From Solibacteraceae bacterium (lineage in GTDB: Bacteria > Acidobacteriota > Terriglobia > Bryobacterales > Bryobacteraceae): a stretch of 64,000 nt of DNA. How positions within the stretch are numbered: position 1 is the first letter of the stretch; each line of letters opens with the position of its first letter. This document shows, piece by piece, positions 39,618-51,252 of this stretch. Below the pieces are notes generated by a model. It was not told where the DNA came from, made no database searches, and saw only the letters and a program-made list of their open reading frames with translations. The stretch is from the NCBI GenBank assembly GCA_021324015.1, contig JAJPJX010000023.1, forward strand, positions 1-64,000, in the 5' to 3' direction. Made by a program: the position numbers and the translations under genes.

Positions 39618-40430
39618 TCAGCTCACTGTCTCGGCGCTGTAGCGGGCGATCAATCCGGTCCGCACCGCGCGGCGGTAGACGCGGGTGAACACCCAGCACG
39701 CCAGTGCCAGGTCCAGCAGGGCCAGGCCCACGCCCAACGCCAGCGCCTCACCCGGCACGGTCCTGCCGGCGATGATCTTCCGCAGGCTCTCGAAGACGTA
39801 CGCGGGAGGCAGCAGGTACGCGACGTCCTGCATCCATCGGGGTAGCGTGTCGAGCGGATAGAAGACTCCGGCGAACGGCGAAACCAGCGCCGGAATCGGC
39901 CAGACGAACCATTCCGCGGCCGGTCCCAGCCGCAGCACGAGGGAACTTCCCAGGACGCCCAGCGCGATCCCGAACAGAAACAGCGCCAGCAGAAATGGGA
40001 TCAGCAGCAGGCCGAACCCGAAGAAGGACAAGCCGAACACCAGGCTCGCCATGGCGATCATCACCGCCAGTCCGACCGAGCTCGTGAGGATGCTCGAGAG
40101 CACTAGGCCGCTCACGTACTCGGCGATCGAAAGCGGCGTGGCGAAGATGTTGAGAAAGTTGCGGGACCAGACGTCCTCGAAGAATGCGGTGGTGACTCCC
40201 TGCATCACGCGGATAAAGAAATCCCATAACAGCACCGCTCCGAGCAGCGCCGGCACGAAATTGAAGCCGGGCGGCGCGACCGTATTCAGGTACCGGCTGA
40301 TGAAACCCCACAGCACCATGTCGATGGCTACCCACGCGAAGAGCGGAATAAAACGCGCCGGGCTGCCGCGCACCAGGTAAAGCTGGCGGAGCACGATTGC
40401 CGCGATGCGCCGCAGGTGCGCCGCGCTCAT
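39618..40430 (-). CDS. ABC-2-type transporter permease
   Basis: This 270-residue permease has about six membrane segments (FIPLFAWVAIDMVLWGF, LLGAVLLWDFFIRVMQG, and others) and the ABC-2 signature region around PALVSPFAGVFYPLDTLPRWMQ. It would form an exporter with the ATPase encoded just upstream. The ATG at 40430 has GGAGG seven bases upstream and overlaps the ATPase stop by 4 bases. Substrate unknown. Confidence 0.88.
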   Translation of the reverse strand: MSAAHLRRIAAIVLRQLYLVRGSPARFIPLFAWVAIDMVLWGFISRYLNTVAPPGFNFVPALLGAVLLWDFFIRVMQGVTTAFFEDVWSRNFLNIFATPLSIAEYVSGLVLSSILTSSVGLAVMIAMASLVFGLSFFGFGLLLIPFLLALFLFGIALGVLGSSLVLRLGPAAEWFVWPIPALVSPFAGVFYPLDTLPRWMQDVAYLLPPAYVFESLRKIIAGRTVPGEALALGVGLALLDLALACWVFTRVYRRAVRTGLIARYSAETVS

Positions 40431-41188
40431 CGTTCCTCCAGGGAGAGCGGTTCGCGCGCCACGGCGATGAACAACTCCTCCAGGTTTTCCCGCCCGTATT
40501 CCTGCGGAAGCGTCTTGGGATCCCCTTCCAGCAGGATCTTGCCGTGCGAAAGGAACAGCACCCGGTCGCAGACTTCCTGCACTTCGTACATGTTGTGCGA
40601 GGTCCACAGCACGCCGCCGGCGCCCTCGGCGGCGAAGGCGCGGATTTTGGCGCGGATCTCGCGCGCCGTGGCGGGGTCGAGCGACGCGGTGGGCTCGTCG
40701 AGCAGCAGCAGGTTCGGGGCGTTGAGCATGGCCTTGGCGAGACACACCCGGGTTTGCTCGCCGGAGGAGAGCAGGCCGCATTTGGTGTCCCGGAACCCGG
40801 TGAGATCGAACTGCTCGAGCAGCGCCGGGATGCGGCTCGCGAGATCGCGGACGCCGTAAATCATGCCGAAAATTCGCAGGTTCTGAGACACCGTCAGGTT
40901 TCCGGGCAGGGGCGCGTACACCGCCGCGAAATTGGTGTGCTGGAGCGCCTGCCGCCGGCGCCGGGTAATGTCCAGTCCCTCGATCCGGATGCTTCCCCCG
41001 CTGGGCTCCAGCACGCCGAGGATCATGTTAATGGTGGTCGTCTTGCCCGCGCCGTTGGGTCCCAGCAAGCCGACAATCTCGTTGCGGCCCACCTGGAAGG
41101 AGATGCCGTCCACCGCGGCGAGGTCCCCGTAGACCTTGCGCGCGTTGAGGACCGCGAGGACCTCACGAGGGGAATTCGTTACCGGCAT
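40427..41188 (-). CDS. ABC transporter ATP-binding protein
   Basis: This 253-residue ATPase has Walker A GPNGAGKTT, signature region LLSSGEQTRVCLAKA (an SGEQ variant), Walker B LLLLDEPTASLD and the switch His in VLWTSHNM. It pairs with the overlapping ABC-2 permease. Upstream TAGACT lies 15 bases before the ATG and no strong ribosome site is seen. ABC-2 systems typically export drugs, glycans or lipids. Confidence 0.9.
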   Translation of the reverse strand: MPVTNSPREVLAVLNARKVYGDLAAVDGISFQVGRNEIVGLLGPNGAGKTTTINMILGVLEPSGGSIRIEGLDITRRRRQALQHTNFAAVYAPLPGNLTVSQNLRIFGMIYGVRDLASRIPALLEQFDLTGFRDTKCGLLSSGEQTRVCLAKAMLNAPNLLLLDEPTASLDPATAREIRAKIRAFAAEGAGGVLWTSHNMYEVQEVCDRVLFLSHGKILLEGDPKTLPQEYGRENLEELFIAVAREPLSLEER

Positions 41189-41257
41189 TCGTTCGTGCGG
41201 ACCAGTCTAGCGTACCGTGCGTCGTTCCTGCCGCGAAGCCGGTAATCGACGTTGCGA

Positions 41258-42220
41258 CTAGGCAGTGAGGTACTGTTCCAGGCGCCACTTGGAGTCTTTC
41301 AAGTCGCGCGGCATTTCCGCGGCTGGTGCGCCGATTTCGAGCATCAGGACACCCTGATAACCGATCCGCCGAAGCAAGCTGATCAGGCGGGGATAATCCA
41401 CAAAGCCGGTTCCCAGGGGCTTGTGCTCCTTCCAGGTCTGCGGATCGATGTCGTGCACGTGCAGATGAAAAACCTTTTCGCGTAACTGCTCGATGATCGA
41501 CAGGGTCGTGTCGTTGTACGCGCGCCTGCCCTCCGGCGTCGCGCGCTGCTCCGGCTTGACTCGGGCGAGCAGTTCCTCGTAGCGCGACTGATGGCCCACG
41601 TCGATGGTGGCTCCCACCCAGGGATGGTTGACTTCCTTCACCAGCCGCACGAACTCGTGGACCGAGCGCGGATATCCGGTCTCCATGGCGAGACGGACCT
41701 GGTGCTTGCCTGCGAGATCGCCCCAATGACGAAAGCGGTCGAGCATCACGCGCCAGCCTTCTTCCTGGGTGTATCCGGTGGGCTCGATAGGGTGCACGAC
41801 GGCGACCTTGGCGCCGAAGTACGCCGCGCCTTCCAGTGCAACCTCCACCTCGCGCGCCGAGGACTGCCAGGATGCGGCGTCGAAGTAGCGCAGGCCGGCA
41901 TAGGGCAGATGCGCGGTGACTTCCTGAAACGGCTGAAGAGCTTGCAGGATGCGCCGCTTCACATCCGCCGCGAGCCGGTCGAACTGAAACCCGGGAAAGC
42001 GGCCCGGAGCGGGCTCCGGCACGCCCATGGCGTGGATTTCGATGACCGGAAATCCCAGATCACGCAGCAGGGAGATGGCTTCGAAGAGCCCGTAGCCGGC
42101 GATTGCCGTATTGGCGCCCAGGGATATCCGGCCGGCAGACGCGCCGCGAAGCCCGGACGCCGCGTATGCCGCGGCTCCGGCCAGCAAAGCGCGGCGGGTC
42201 AGGAGTTGGTGTCGCGCCAT
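41258..42220 (-). CDS. Tat-exported sugar phosphate isomerase/epimerase-like (xylose isomerase-fold) protein
   Basis: This 320-residue protein has a twin-arginine signal (LTRRALLAGAAAYAASG, about residues 6-23) followed by an AP-endonuclease-2/xylose isomerase TIM barrel with metal-site segments VIEIHAMG, VAVVHPIEP, LAMETGY, TIDVGHQSR and LHVHDIDP. Secreted members of this group are common in acidobacteria and planctomycetes and probably act on sugars outside the cytoplasm. TACGTT lies six bases before the ATG, a weak leaderless-type -10. Confidence 0.85.
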   Translation of the reverse strand: MARHQLLTRRALLAGAAAYAASGLRGASAGRISLGANTAIAGYGLFEAISLLRDLGFPVIEIHAMGVPEPAPGRFPGFQFDRLAADVKRRILQALQPFQEVTAHLPYAGLRYFDAASWQSSAREVEVALEGAAYFGAKVAVVHPIEPTGYTQEEGWRVMLDRFRHWGDLAGKHQVRLAMETGYPRSVHEFVRLVKEVNHPWVGATIDVGHQSRYEELLARVKPEQRATPEGRRAYNDTTLSIIEQLREKVFHLHVHDIDPQTWKEHKPLGTGFVDYPRLISLLRRIGYQGVLMLEIGAPAAEMPRDLKDSKWRLEQYLTA

Positions 42221-42317
42221 ATTAAAAACGTACACCGGCTCCGGGGCATTGGGGGAAATCGCGCACCACGAATCTTCCCTTGGGCCGTGAGACCCAGGCC
42301 GGCGATCCTCTCGCCAC

Positions 42318-42335
42318 TTGCATCTCATTTGCATC
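42318..42335 (+). repeat. direct repeat TTGCATC x2 in a divergent intergenic region
   Basis: TTGCATC occurs at 42318-42324 and 42329-42335, an 11-base (about one helical turn) spacing, between the divergent xylose-isomerase-like and TIGR03437 genes. This spacing suits a dimeric regulator, but no regulator is identified. Confidence 0.3.
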
Positions 42336-42406
42336 AGGCGTCTTAGCGGGAAGGGTCTGCTTGGGCAGCGAATTGCTCTTATGCGCTTCGCGGCCTGGAG
42401 GGTATT

Positions 42407-44464
42407 ATGCGCGGAATGAATTCATTTTTCATCCTATTTGTGCTGGCCCTGGCTGGAGGCGCGGGCATCGCCTCGGCCCAGATGACCGTGGTCAATGGCG
42501 CTTCGTTTGATTCCACTCAACCAATGGCTCCGGGGTCGTTTGCCACGATATTCGGCCAGAACCTGTGCGGCCAGACGGCGGCCGGGAATTGGATCGCGCC
42601 GGGCCAATTGCCCACCTCGCTCGGTTCCTGCTCGGTGGCCGTGAACGGTATGCCGGCCATGCTGCTCTACGTGTCGCCCGGGCAGATCAATTTCGTGGTG
42701 CCGCAAAACCTGGGGCCGGGCTCGGGCAGCGTCGTGGTGAACAACGGCTCTCAGGCGCTATCCGGGACGATGATGGTGGGGCAGGCCGGCCCCGGCATCT
42801 TCGCCATGAGCGGCATGGGAGTGGGCGAGGGCGCCATGCTGCATGGAACCATGTGGTCGGCCGGACCGTTTAGCACCACGACCAACGGCCAGGCGACTCC
42901 GGTCGCCATGTTCTGCACGGGGCTGGATCTTTCCACGAAGCCGGCCGTTTCCATCGGCGGCATGATGGCCGATGTGACCTGGTCTGGTAACGCGCCGGGT
43001 TATGTGGGCCTCCAGCAGATCAACATCAACCTGCCCGCCGGTGCCGCTGGGAGTGGCCGCGCGCCGGTCATGGTGACGTCGGACGGGCAGGGGAGCAACG
43101 TGACGTTCATGACCATCCTGCCCACCAATGCCATGATGCAGGGCATGCCGGGATGGGGATCGGGCATGATGCTGGGAGAAAACGCGCCACGCGCGCACGA
43201 AGTCAGCTTCCTGGCGGCGAACCCGGCGAACAACACCGCTCTGGTCACCGACGAAAACGACGATGTGGTGCGTGTGATCTCGCTCGATTCCGGCTCTACC
43301 ACCGCCACCATCACGCTGCCGCAGGGCTCGCAGGCGCACGAGATCGCGGTCAACGCCGCGGGCACGCTCGCGGCAGCCACGCTGAGCGCCAAGGGTTCGG
43401 TCGCGCTGATCGATCTGAAACAAAACCAGGCAGCTGCGGTCGTCGCCACGGGCAACTATCCCAGCCATGTGGTCTTTTCCGGCGCGAACTTGCTGGTTAC
43501 GAACGGCGCCGGTGGCACGGTTTCCGTGATCGATACCAACGCGCGGGCGGCCACGCAAACGATTCCGGTAGGCTTCGGGCCGAGCGGCATTGACGCCTCC
43601 GCTACTGTGGCCGTAGTCGCGAATTTCCAGGCGGGATCGCTCTCGCTGATTAACCTGGTGAACTACAGCGTAACGCCCGTTTCGCTGCCGGCGGGCGCGC
43701 GGCCGTACGACGTGGCCGTTTCAGCAGCCGCGAACAAGGCGGTCATCACCACTCCCATGTCGAGCGGGTTTCTCATCCTCGATCTCGGCACGCGGGCCAT
43801 CACTGCCGTCGACACCGGGGTCTGGAACACCATGGGGCCTGGCTCCGTGGTCACCAACGGCAGCCTGGCTTACCTGGCGAACCCGATGACGGCTAGTGTG
43901 ACTGTGGCCGACCTGGCCGCGGGGAAAGTGGTCAAAACCTTCCCGGTGGATCCCGGGCCACGGGCCCTGGCGGTGAACCCCAATAAGAATCAACTGCTGG
44001 TGCTGGCCGAAGGCACGGGCACGCTGGACGTGGTGGACCTGGGCAGTTCCTCAATCGTCTCGCGTCTCAACGCGGGTGCCACCGAGCGCCAGGGAACCTG
44101 GGCACTCCCGGTGGTTTCCTCGATTTCACCCAACTCGGCGCAAGCCGGCGCGTCGTTTACTCTGACCATCGCAGGCGCCAATTTCCAGGGCGTGAATGAC
44201 CTGGAGTTCGAGTTCGCCGGGCTGTCATCCGGCGGTGGAATGATGGGCGGCGGCATGGGCTCCGGCATGGGCCCGGGCATGGGAAGCGAGGACCCGAATA
44301 TCAAAATCTCGAACGTGCAGGTGAACTCCGCCGGGACGCAGATTACGGCCTCGGTGCAGATTCTCGGCTCGGCCGCGGCCGGCACGCGCGTGATCCGGCT
44401 CGAGACCGGGCGTGGAGAGGTGATGGGGCCGATGACGGCGAACCTGTTCACCGTGACCAGGTAG
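42407..44464 (+). CDS. secreted TIGR03437-domain beta-propeller protein with IPT/TIG-like end
   Basis: This 685-residue secreted protein has a signal peptide (residues 1-24, cleavage after ASA), then a Solibacter-type TIGR03437 domain starting at VNGASF (residues 29-34) with ILYVSPGQINFVVP-like sequence. A YncE-like seven-bladed propeller follows (about 260-560; blades such as NTALVTDENDDVVRVI and KNQLLVLAEGTGTLDVVDL), and then an IPT/TIG-like domain (VSSISPNSAQAGASF onward, about 567-685). Two Met/Gly-rich stretches occur at about 233-250 and 605-625. GGAGG precedes the ATG. Function unknown; such proteins may bind surfaces or metals. Confidence 0.85.
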   Translation: MRGMNSFFILFVLALAGGAGIASAQMTVVNGASFDSTQPMAPGSFATIFGQNLCGQTAAGNWIAPGQLPTSLGSCSVAVNGMPAMLLYVSPGQINFVVPQNLGPGSGSVVVNNGSQALSGTMMVGQAGPGIFAMSGMGVGEGAMLHGTMWSAGPFSTTTNGQATPVAMFCTGLDLSTKPAVSIGGMMADVTWSGNAPGYVGLQQININLPAGAAGSGRAPVMVTSDGQGSNVTFMTILPTNAMMQGMPGWGSGMMLGENAPRAHEVSFLAANPANNTALVTDENDDVVRVISLDSGSTTATITLPQGSQAHEIAVNAAGTLAAATLSAKGSVALIDLKQNQAAAVVATGNYPSHVVFSGANLLVTNGAGGTVSVIDTNARAATQTIPVGFGPSGIDASATVAVVANFQAGSLSLINLVNYSVTPVSLPAGARPYDVAVSAAANKAVITTPMSSGFLILDLGTRAITAVDTGVWNTMGPGSVVTNGSLAYLANPMTASVTVADLAAGKVVKTFPVDPGPRALAVNPNKNQLLVLAEGTGTLDVVDLGSSSIVSRLNAGATERQGTWALPVVSSISPNSAQAGASFTLTIAGANFQGVNDLEFEFAGLSSGGGMMGGGMGSGMGPGMGSEDPNIKISNVQVNSAGTQITASVQILGSAAAGTRVIRLETGRGEVMGPMTANLFTVTR

Positions 44465-44470
44465 CCGGCT

Positions 44471-45196
44471 TCACCCCGCCGCCCGCACTGCGGCGCGGTC
44501 GGACGCGGTCATCTTCTCGCAGGCGATACGCAGCGCCAGCCGAGGGGCACGGGCCGCGCGCGGCAGCAGGAAGGCCAGCACCTCTTTGGGCTTGGCCGGA
44601 TAAGCGTCTTTGAGCAGCCATCCCACGCCCTTGCGCACCATGTCGTCGGCATCGGCCAGAAGCGCGTCTGCCACGCGGAGGATCTCCGCCGTGTGCCGGC
44701 CCGCGCGCGCCTCCCGCACCAGCGAGACCGCCGCTGCCCGGCGCTTCCAGCGGTTCTGGGACGCCGTCCAGGGCGGCACCCGTTCGAGCAGCGCAGGCTC
44801 ATTGCGGATGGCCGCGGCCACCAGGCCCGTGGCCACCCCGTCACAGTGCGCCCAGTTGTGGACGAAGCGATCGATCCATTTCTCGAAAAGCTGGAATTCG
44901 CACAGGCCGCACTGCCGGTGAAAGCGCTGGTAGAGGTAGATGGCTACGCCGCCTTCTTCCAGCGTGCCGCCCTTCCAGAGTTCCGTGCACAGCCGGTTGC
45001 GCTGGGCGAGCGGCCAGGCGCGGACCTCCCGGTAAAGCTCCTGGGCGATGCGGCGCACGGCCGGCGCGCGCACCCCGTAAAGCGTCGCGGATCCCTGGAA
45101 GTAGCGTGCGGCGCCCTCCCGAAACCGCGGCTCGGCCAGCGCCCGGAGTTGGGTGCGGATGGCCTCCAGGTGCGTGTCCATCGCGGTCTGGCTCAC
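44471..45196 (-). CDS. AlkD-like DNA alkylation repair (HEAT-repeat) protein
   Basis: This 241-residue, all-helical HEAT-like protein matches the AlkD family: [57 protein letters not shown] and [21 protein letters not shown]. AlkD glycosylases remove bulky alkylated bases. The GTG at 45196 has no ribosome site but TAGAGT lies six bases upstream, suggesting leaderless initiation. An internal ATG at 45181 is the alternative. Convergent with the propeller gene, 6 bases apart. Confidence 0.87.
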   Translation of the reverse strand: MSQTAMDTHLEAIRTQLRALAEPRFREGAARYFQGSATLYGVRAPAVRRIAQELYREVRAWPLAQRNRLCTELWKGGTLEEGGVAIYLYQRFHRQCGLCEFQLFEKWIDRFVHNWAHCDGVATGLVAAAIRNEPALLERVPPWTASQNRWKRRAAAVSLVREARAGRHTAEILRVADALLADADDMVRKGVGWLLKDAYPAKPKEVLAFLLPRAARAPRLALRIACEKMTASDRAAVRAAG

Positions 45197-45202
45197 TTTC
45201 CC

Positions 45203-45208
45203 ACTCTA
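45203..45208 (-). promoter_or_regulatory. -10 box for leaderless alkD-like gene
   Basis: TAGAGT on the minus strand is followed by GGGAAA and then the GTG start codon at 45196. The -35 is not convincing. Confidence 0.35.
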
Positions 45209-45256
45209 CGCCCCGGCCGAAAAATCCCGAACAGGGGCCTGTCCGCGCAAGGTAAA

Positions 45257-48106
<2,850 letters not shown>

Positions 48107-48107
48107 T

Positions 48108-49073
48108 ATGAAACGGTTGGCGGTCTTCCTGTTGCCGGCCCTCGCTTGGGCGGCAATCTGGCCGGAGAATTTTGGCGCCTTCCACCGGGTGTCCGCGCAG
48201 GCGGCGGCTCTCACCGAGCCGGCTTTGTGGGAGGAGTTTGGCTTCCAGGCCGGCGAGACGGCCCGGTACGCGTCGGCGGGCGCCAAGTTTACCGGCACCG
48301 CTTGGCGGCTGCAGGACCCTACGGGCGCGCTGGCGGCCTTCGAGTGGCAACGGCCGGCGGATGCCAAACCATCGTCTCTAGCCAAGCTGGCCGTGCAAAC
48401 TGCCAAGGGCGTTCTTCTAGTGCACGGTAACTACCTGTTCGCCTTCGACGGCTACCAGCCGCAGGTGAGCGAGGTGGCGGCGGTGATCGAGAACTTGCCC
48501 AATCTGGACGATTCGCCCCTCCCGGTGCTTCCCAGCTACCTTCCCTCGGGGAATCTGGTGGCCAATTCCGAACGCTACATTCTGGGTCCGGCGGCGCTGG
48601 CGAAATTCGAGCCGGGTGTGCCTCCTTCCACGGCTGCGTTCCACCTCGGGGCGGAAGCCCAAATGGGAACGTTTCATACGGCCGCCGGGGACATGCGGCT
48701 GGCGATCTTTAATTACCCCACCCCGCAGATCGCCAGGCAGCAGGTCCAGGAGTTCCAAAAGCTACCCAGCGCCATGGCTAAGCGAAGTGGACCCCTCGTA
48801 GCCGTGGTGCTATCTCCACCGGACCGGGATGCGGCGGAAAGACTGCTGGCTCAAATCCGCTATCAAGCCGCCGTGACGCTCAGCGAGCGCGTCCCCACGC
48901 GCCGGGACAACATCGGCAATTTGATCATTAACGCATTCATTTTAATAGGGATTCTCCTGGCTTTCTCGGCTGTTGCGGGGATCACCATGGGGGGCTTGCG
49001 CGTGCTGCTGCGGCGCGGTGGCAAGGGCGTCGAGGAAGACCCCATGATCCTCCTGCACCTGGAAGATCGCTGA
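48108..49073 (+). CDS. secreted or membrane hypothetical protein (DUF6599-like)
   Basis: This 321-residue protein has a signal peptide (residues 1-16, cleavage after AWAA) and a hydrophobic segment near the C-terminus (about 270-295). The middle part has a strand-rich pattern (FEWQRPADAKPSS, LVHGNYLFAFDGY) and resembles acidobacterial DUF6599 proteins. It starts one base after the secA stop, so it is probably co-transcribed; a role in the envelope is likely but unproven. Confidence 0.65.
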   Translation: MKRLAVFLLPALAWAAIWPENFGAFHRVSAQAAALTEPALWEEFGFQAGETARYASAGAKFTGTAWRLQDPTGALAAFEWQRPADAKPSSLAKLAVQTAKGVLLVHGNYLFAFDGYQPQVSEVAAVIENLPNLDDSPLPVLPSYLPSGNLVANSERYILGPAALAKFEPGVPPSTAAFHLGAEAQMGTFHTAAGDMRLAIFNYPTPQIARQQVQEFQKLPSAMAKRSGPLVAVVLSPPDRDAAERLLAQIRYQAAVTLSERVPTRRDNIGNLIINAFILIGILLAFSAVAGITMGGLRVLLRRGGKGVEEDPMILLHLEDR

Positions 49074-49230
49074 TTGGGTAAGCCATCCCTTTTGTTGGCC
49101 TTAGACTTGAAACATCTGCTCCAAACAGACCCTTTTTCCTGGTTTTCGCACCGCCTGTGGAAAACTTCGATGGAGTTAAGCGATTGCGGATCATGATGTT
49201 ACAGCGGAAAATTTTGAGCGGGATTTTTAC

Positions 49231-49259
49231 TTGACTTGAGACGCCGGGGGAAATAAGAT
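49231..49259 (+). promoter_or_regulatory. strong sigma70-type promoter
   Basis: TTGACT (49231-49236) and TAAGAT (49254-49259) are separated by exactly 17 bases. Transcription should begin near 49266, 142 bases before the next start codon and immediately ahead of three hairpins. Nothing gene-like is seen in 49074-49230. Confidence 0.6.
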
Positions 49260-49265
49260 CCAACT

Positions 49266-49376
49266 ACAAAAGTTTTTGACGGTTGCGATTCCGTCGAAAC
49301 TGATTCTCCCATCGAACATCACCCTGGTAGAACAGGGAAACGAATGCTCACCCTCCGGGGTGAGCATTTCTATTTT
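49266..49376 (+). ncRNA. candidate small structured RNA (about 110 nt) with its own promoter and terminator
   Basis: The promoter-driven stretch contains three successive hairpins. Hairpin 1: GACGG (49278-49282) with CCGTC (49291-49295), extended by GTTT/AAAC (49272-49275 with 49297-49300) and one G-U pair. Hairpin 2: CCCTG (49322-49326) with CAGGG (49333-49337). Hairpin 3 is the terminator at 49343-49368. No start codon with a ribosome site lies inside. It is either a free-standing small RNA or a leader with attenuation of the ABC exporter gene at 49408. A class cannot be named from sequence alone; the acidobacterial Acido-type motifs would be the first to compare. Confidence 0.45.
49343..49376 (+). 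terminator. intrinsic terminator
   Basis: A perfect 11-bp stem (49343-49353 with 49358-49368) closes on a TCCG tetraloop and is followed by TTCTATTTT. It ends 31 bases before the ABC exporter start codon, so that gene needs its own start site or read-through. Confidence 0.75.
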
Positions 49377-49394
49377 GTAGGAAACACATCCTGT

Positions 49395-49400
49395 TACACT
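49395..49400 (+). promoter_or_regulatory. -10 box for leaderless ABC exporter gene
   Basis: TACACT is followed by 7 bases and the ATG at 49408; there is no Shine-Dalgarno. It lies between the terminator and the gene, as expected if the gene has its own promoter. Confidence 0.35.
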
Positions 49401-49407
49401 GGGAATC

Positions 49408-51240
49408 ATGCACCCGCCCACGCCCAAGAGGCACGCCCAGGAAGCCGGTTGGCGCGTGCGGCTGGCTTCCTTGCGCAATCTCCGGCCGCTGGTTGGCATG
49501 GTGTGGGAGAGCAGCCCGGGGCTGGCTGCCGCCACGACCCTCCTAAGGCTCGTCAGGGCACTGCTGCCGCTGGCCATGCTCTGGGTCTCCAAGCTCATCC
49601 TGGACGGTGTAGTGGCCTGTATTCTGCGAAAAAACGGACATCCCGCGGCCGTCTGGGAACTGGTCTTCCTGGAGTTCGGTCTGGCCATCCTGAGCGACGT
49701 CCTGGGCCGGGCGAACACGCTCACCGACAGCCTGCTGGGCGACCGCTTCACCAACCGCATCAGTGTGCGGCTGATGCGGCACGCCGCCCAACTGGACCTG
49801 GCGCACTTCGAAGATCCCGTTTTCTACGACAAGTTGGAGCGGGCGCGCCGGCAGACCACCGGGCGGCTGGGATTGCTGGGGGCCCTGCTGAGCGTGTGCC
49901 AGGACAGCATCAGTTTGGCCTCGTTTTCGATCGGCTTGGTGGTCTTTTCGCCCTGGCTGGTGCTGCTCCTGGTAGCGGCGATCATCCCCGCTTTCCTCGG
50001 GGAGACGCACTTCACCACGCTGGCGTACTCGGTGCTCTACCGCTGGACTCCTCAGCGCCGGCAGCTCGACTATCTGCGGCTGTTGGGGGCAAGCAATCAG
50101 AGCGCCAAGGAGGTAAAGATTTTCGGCCTGGGTAGCCACCTGGCTCATCAATATGATGAGGTTTCCGAGCGTATCTATCAGGAAAACAGGAAGCTTGCCG
50201 TGCGGCGCGCCACCGTGGGCTCCGCCCTCAACCTGATCTCCACAGGTGGCTATTATGGCGCCTACGCGGTGGTCTTGGCGCGCACGCTGGCGGGCACCCT
50301 GACGGTCGGGACGTTCACCTTCCTGACCGGGGCATTCTCCCGCTCGCGGGCTTACATCGAAAAAATCCTGGCCAGCTTTACGGACATTTCCGAGCAGGCG
50401 CTGTTTCTGAAGGATCTCTTTGAGTTCTTCGACATGCAGCCTTCGATCCGCTCGGTTCCGGGCGCTGTTCCGGCGCCGCGTCCCATACGCGACGGGTTCG
50501 AGTTCCAGGGGGTTGGCTTCGCCTATCCGGGTTCGGACCGGCTGGTGGTCAAGAACATCGAGTTTCGCCTGGAACCCGGCCAAAAAATCGCGCTGATCGG
50601 GCAGAACGGTGCCGGCAAGACCACGCTGGTCAAGCTGCTTGCCCGGCTCTACGATCCGACGCTGGGGCGCATCCTGCTGGACGGCGTCGATCTGCGGGAG
50701 TACGACATCGAGGACCTCCGCCGGGAGATCGGCGTGATCTTCCAGGATTACATGCGTTATGAGATGTTAGTCAGAGAAAACATTGGATTTGGAAAGATCG
50801 AACAGCTCCCGGATACGGCCCGGATCGAAGCCGCAGCGCGGAAGAGCCTGGCGTGGCAACTGATCGAGAAGCTGCCCCGGGGCTACGACCAGATGGTGGG
50901 ACGGCGGTTCGAGGGCGGCGTGGATCTTTCGGGCGGCGAGTGGCAGAAGCTGGCCCTGGCCCGCGCCTACATGCGCGACGCCCAGTTGCTCATCCTGGAC
51001 GAGCCCACCGCCACCCTGGATGCGCGTGCCGAGTACGAGGTGTTCCAACGATTTGCGGATCTCACCCGCGACCGCATGGCGGTGCTCATCTCGCACCGTT
51101 TCTCCACCGTGCGGATGGCGGACCGGATCCTGGTGCTCGCGGATGGGGAGATTCGAGAGCAGGGTACCCATCCCCAGTTGGTGGCGCTCGGCGGCCGCTA
51201 CGCCGAGCTGTTCGAGCTTCAGGCGGCAGGTTATCGATAA
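49408..51240 (+). CDS. ABC exporter, fused membrane and ATPase domains
   Basis: This 610-residue half-transporter has an N-terminal membrane domain (about residues 20-340, five to six hydrophobic segments) and a C-terminal ATPase: Walker A GQNGAGKTTL (about 396-405), signature LSGGEWQKLALARAY, Walker B LLILDEPTATLD, H-loop ISHRFSTV. It probably works as a homodimer exporting lipids, peptides or drugs. The preceding hairpins may control it. RNase J starts 12 bases after the stop. Confidence 0.92.
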   Translation: MHPPTPKRHAQEAGWRVRLASLRNLRPLVGMVWESSPGLAAATTLLRLVRALLPLAMLWVSKLILDGVVACILRKNGHPAAVWELVFLEFGLAILSDVLGRANTLTDSLLGDRFTNRISVRLMRHAAQLDLAHFEDPVFYDKLERARRQTTGRLGLLGALLSVCQDSISLASFSIGLVVFSPWLVLLLVAAIIPAFLGETHFTTLAYSVLYRWTPQRRQLDYLRLLGASNQSAKEVKIFGLGSHLAHQYDEVSERIYQENRKLAVRRATVGSALNLISTGGYYGAYAVVLARTLAGTLTVGTFTFLTGAFSRSRAYIEKILASFTDISEQALFLKDLFEFFDMQPSIRSVPGAVPAPRPIRDGFEFQGVGFAYPGSDRLVVKNIEFRLEPGQKIALIGQNGAGKTTLVKLLARLYDPTLGRILLDGVDLREYDIEDLRREIGVIFQDYMRYEMLVRENIGFGKIEQLPDTARIEAAARKSLAWQLIEKLPRGYDQMVGRRFEGGVDLSGGEWQKLALARAYMRDAQLLILDEPTATLDARAEYEVFQRFADLTRDRMAVLISHRFSTVRMADRILVLADGEIREQGTHPQLVALGGRYAELFELQAAGYR

Positions 51241-51252
51241 GGTTGAAACGGA

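Noticed and set aside
49231-49376. Known riboswitch class
   Set aside because: The hairpins do not show the conserved core of common classes by eye, so the feature is kept only as a structured RNA candidate.
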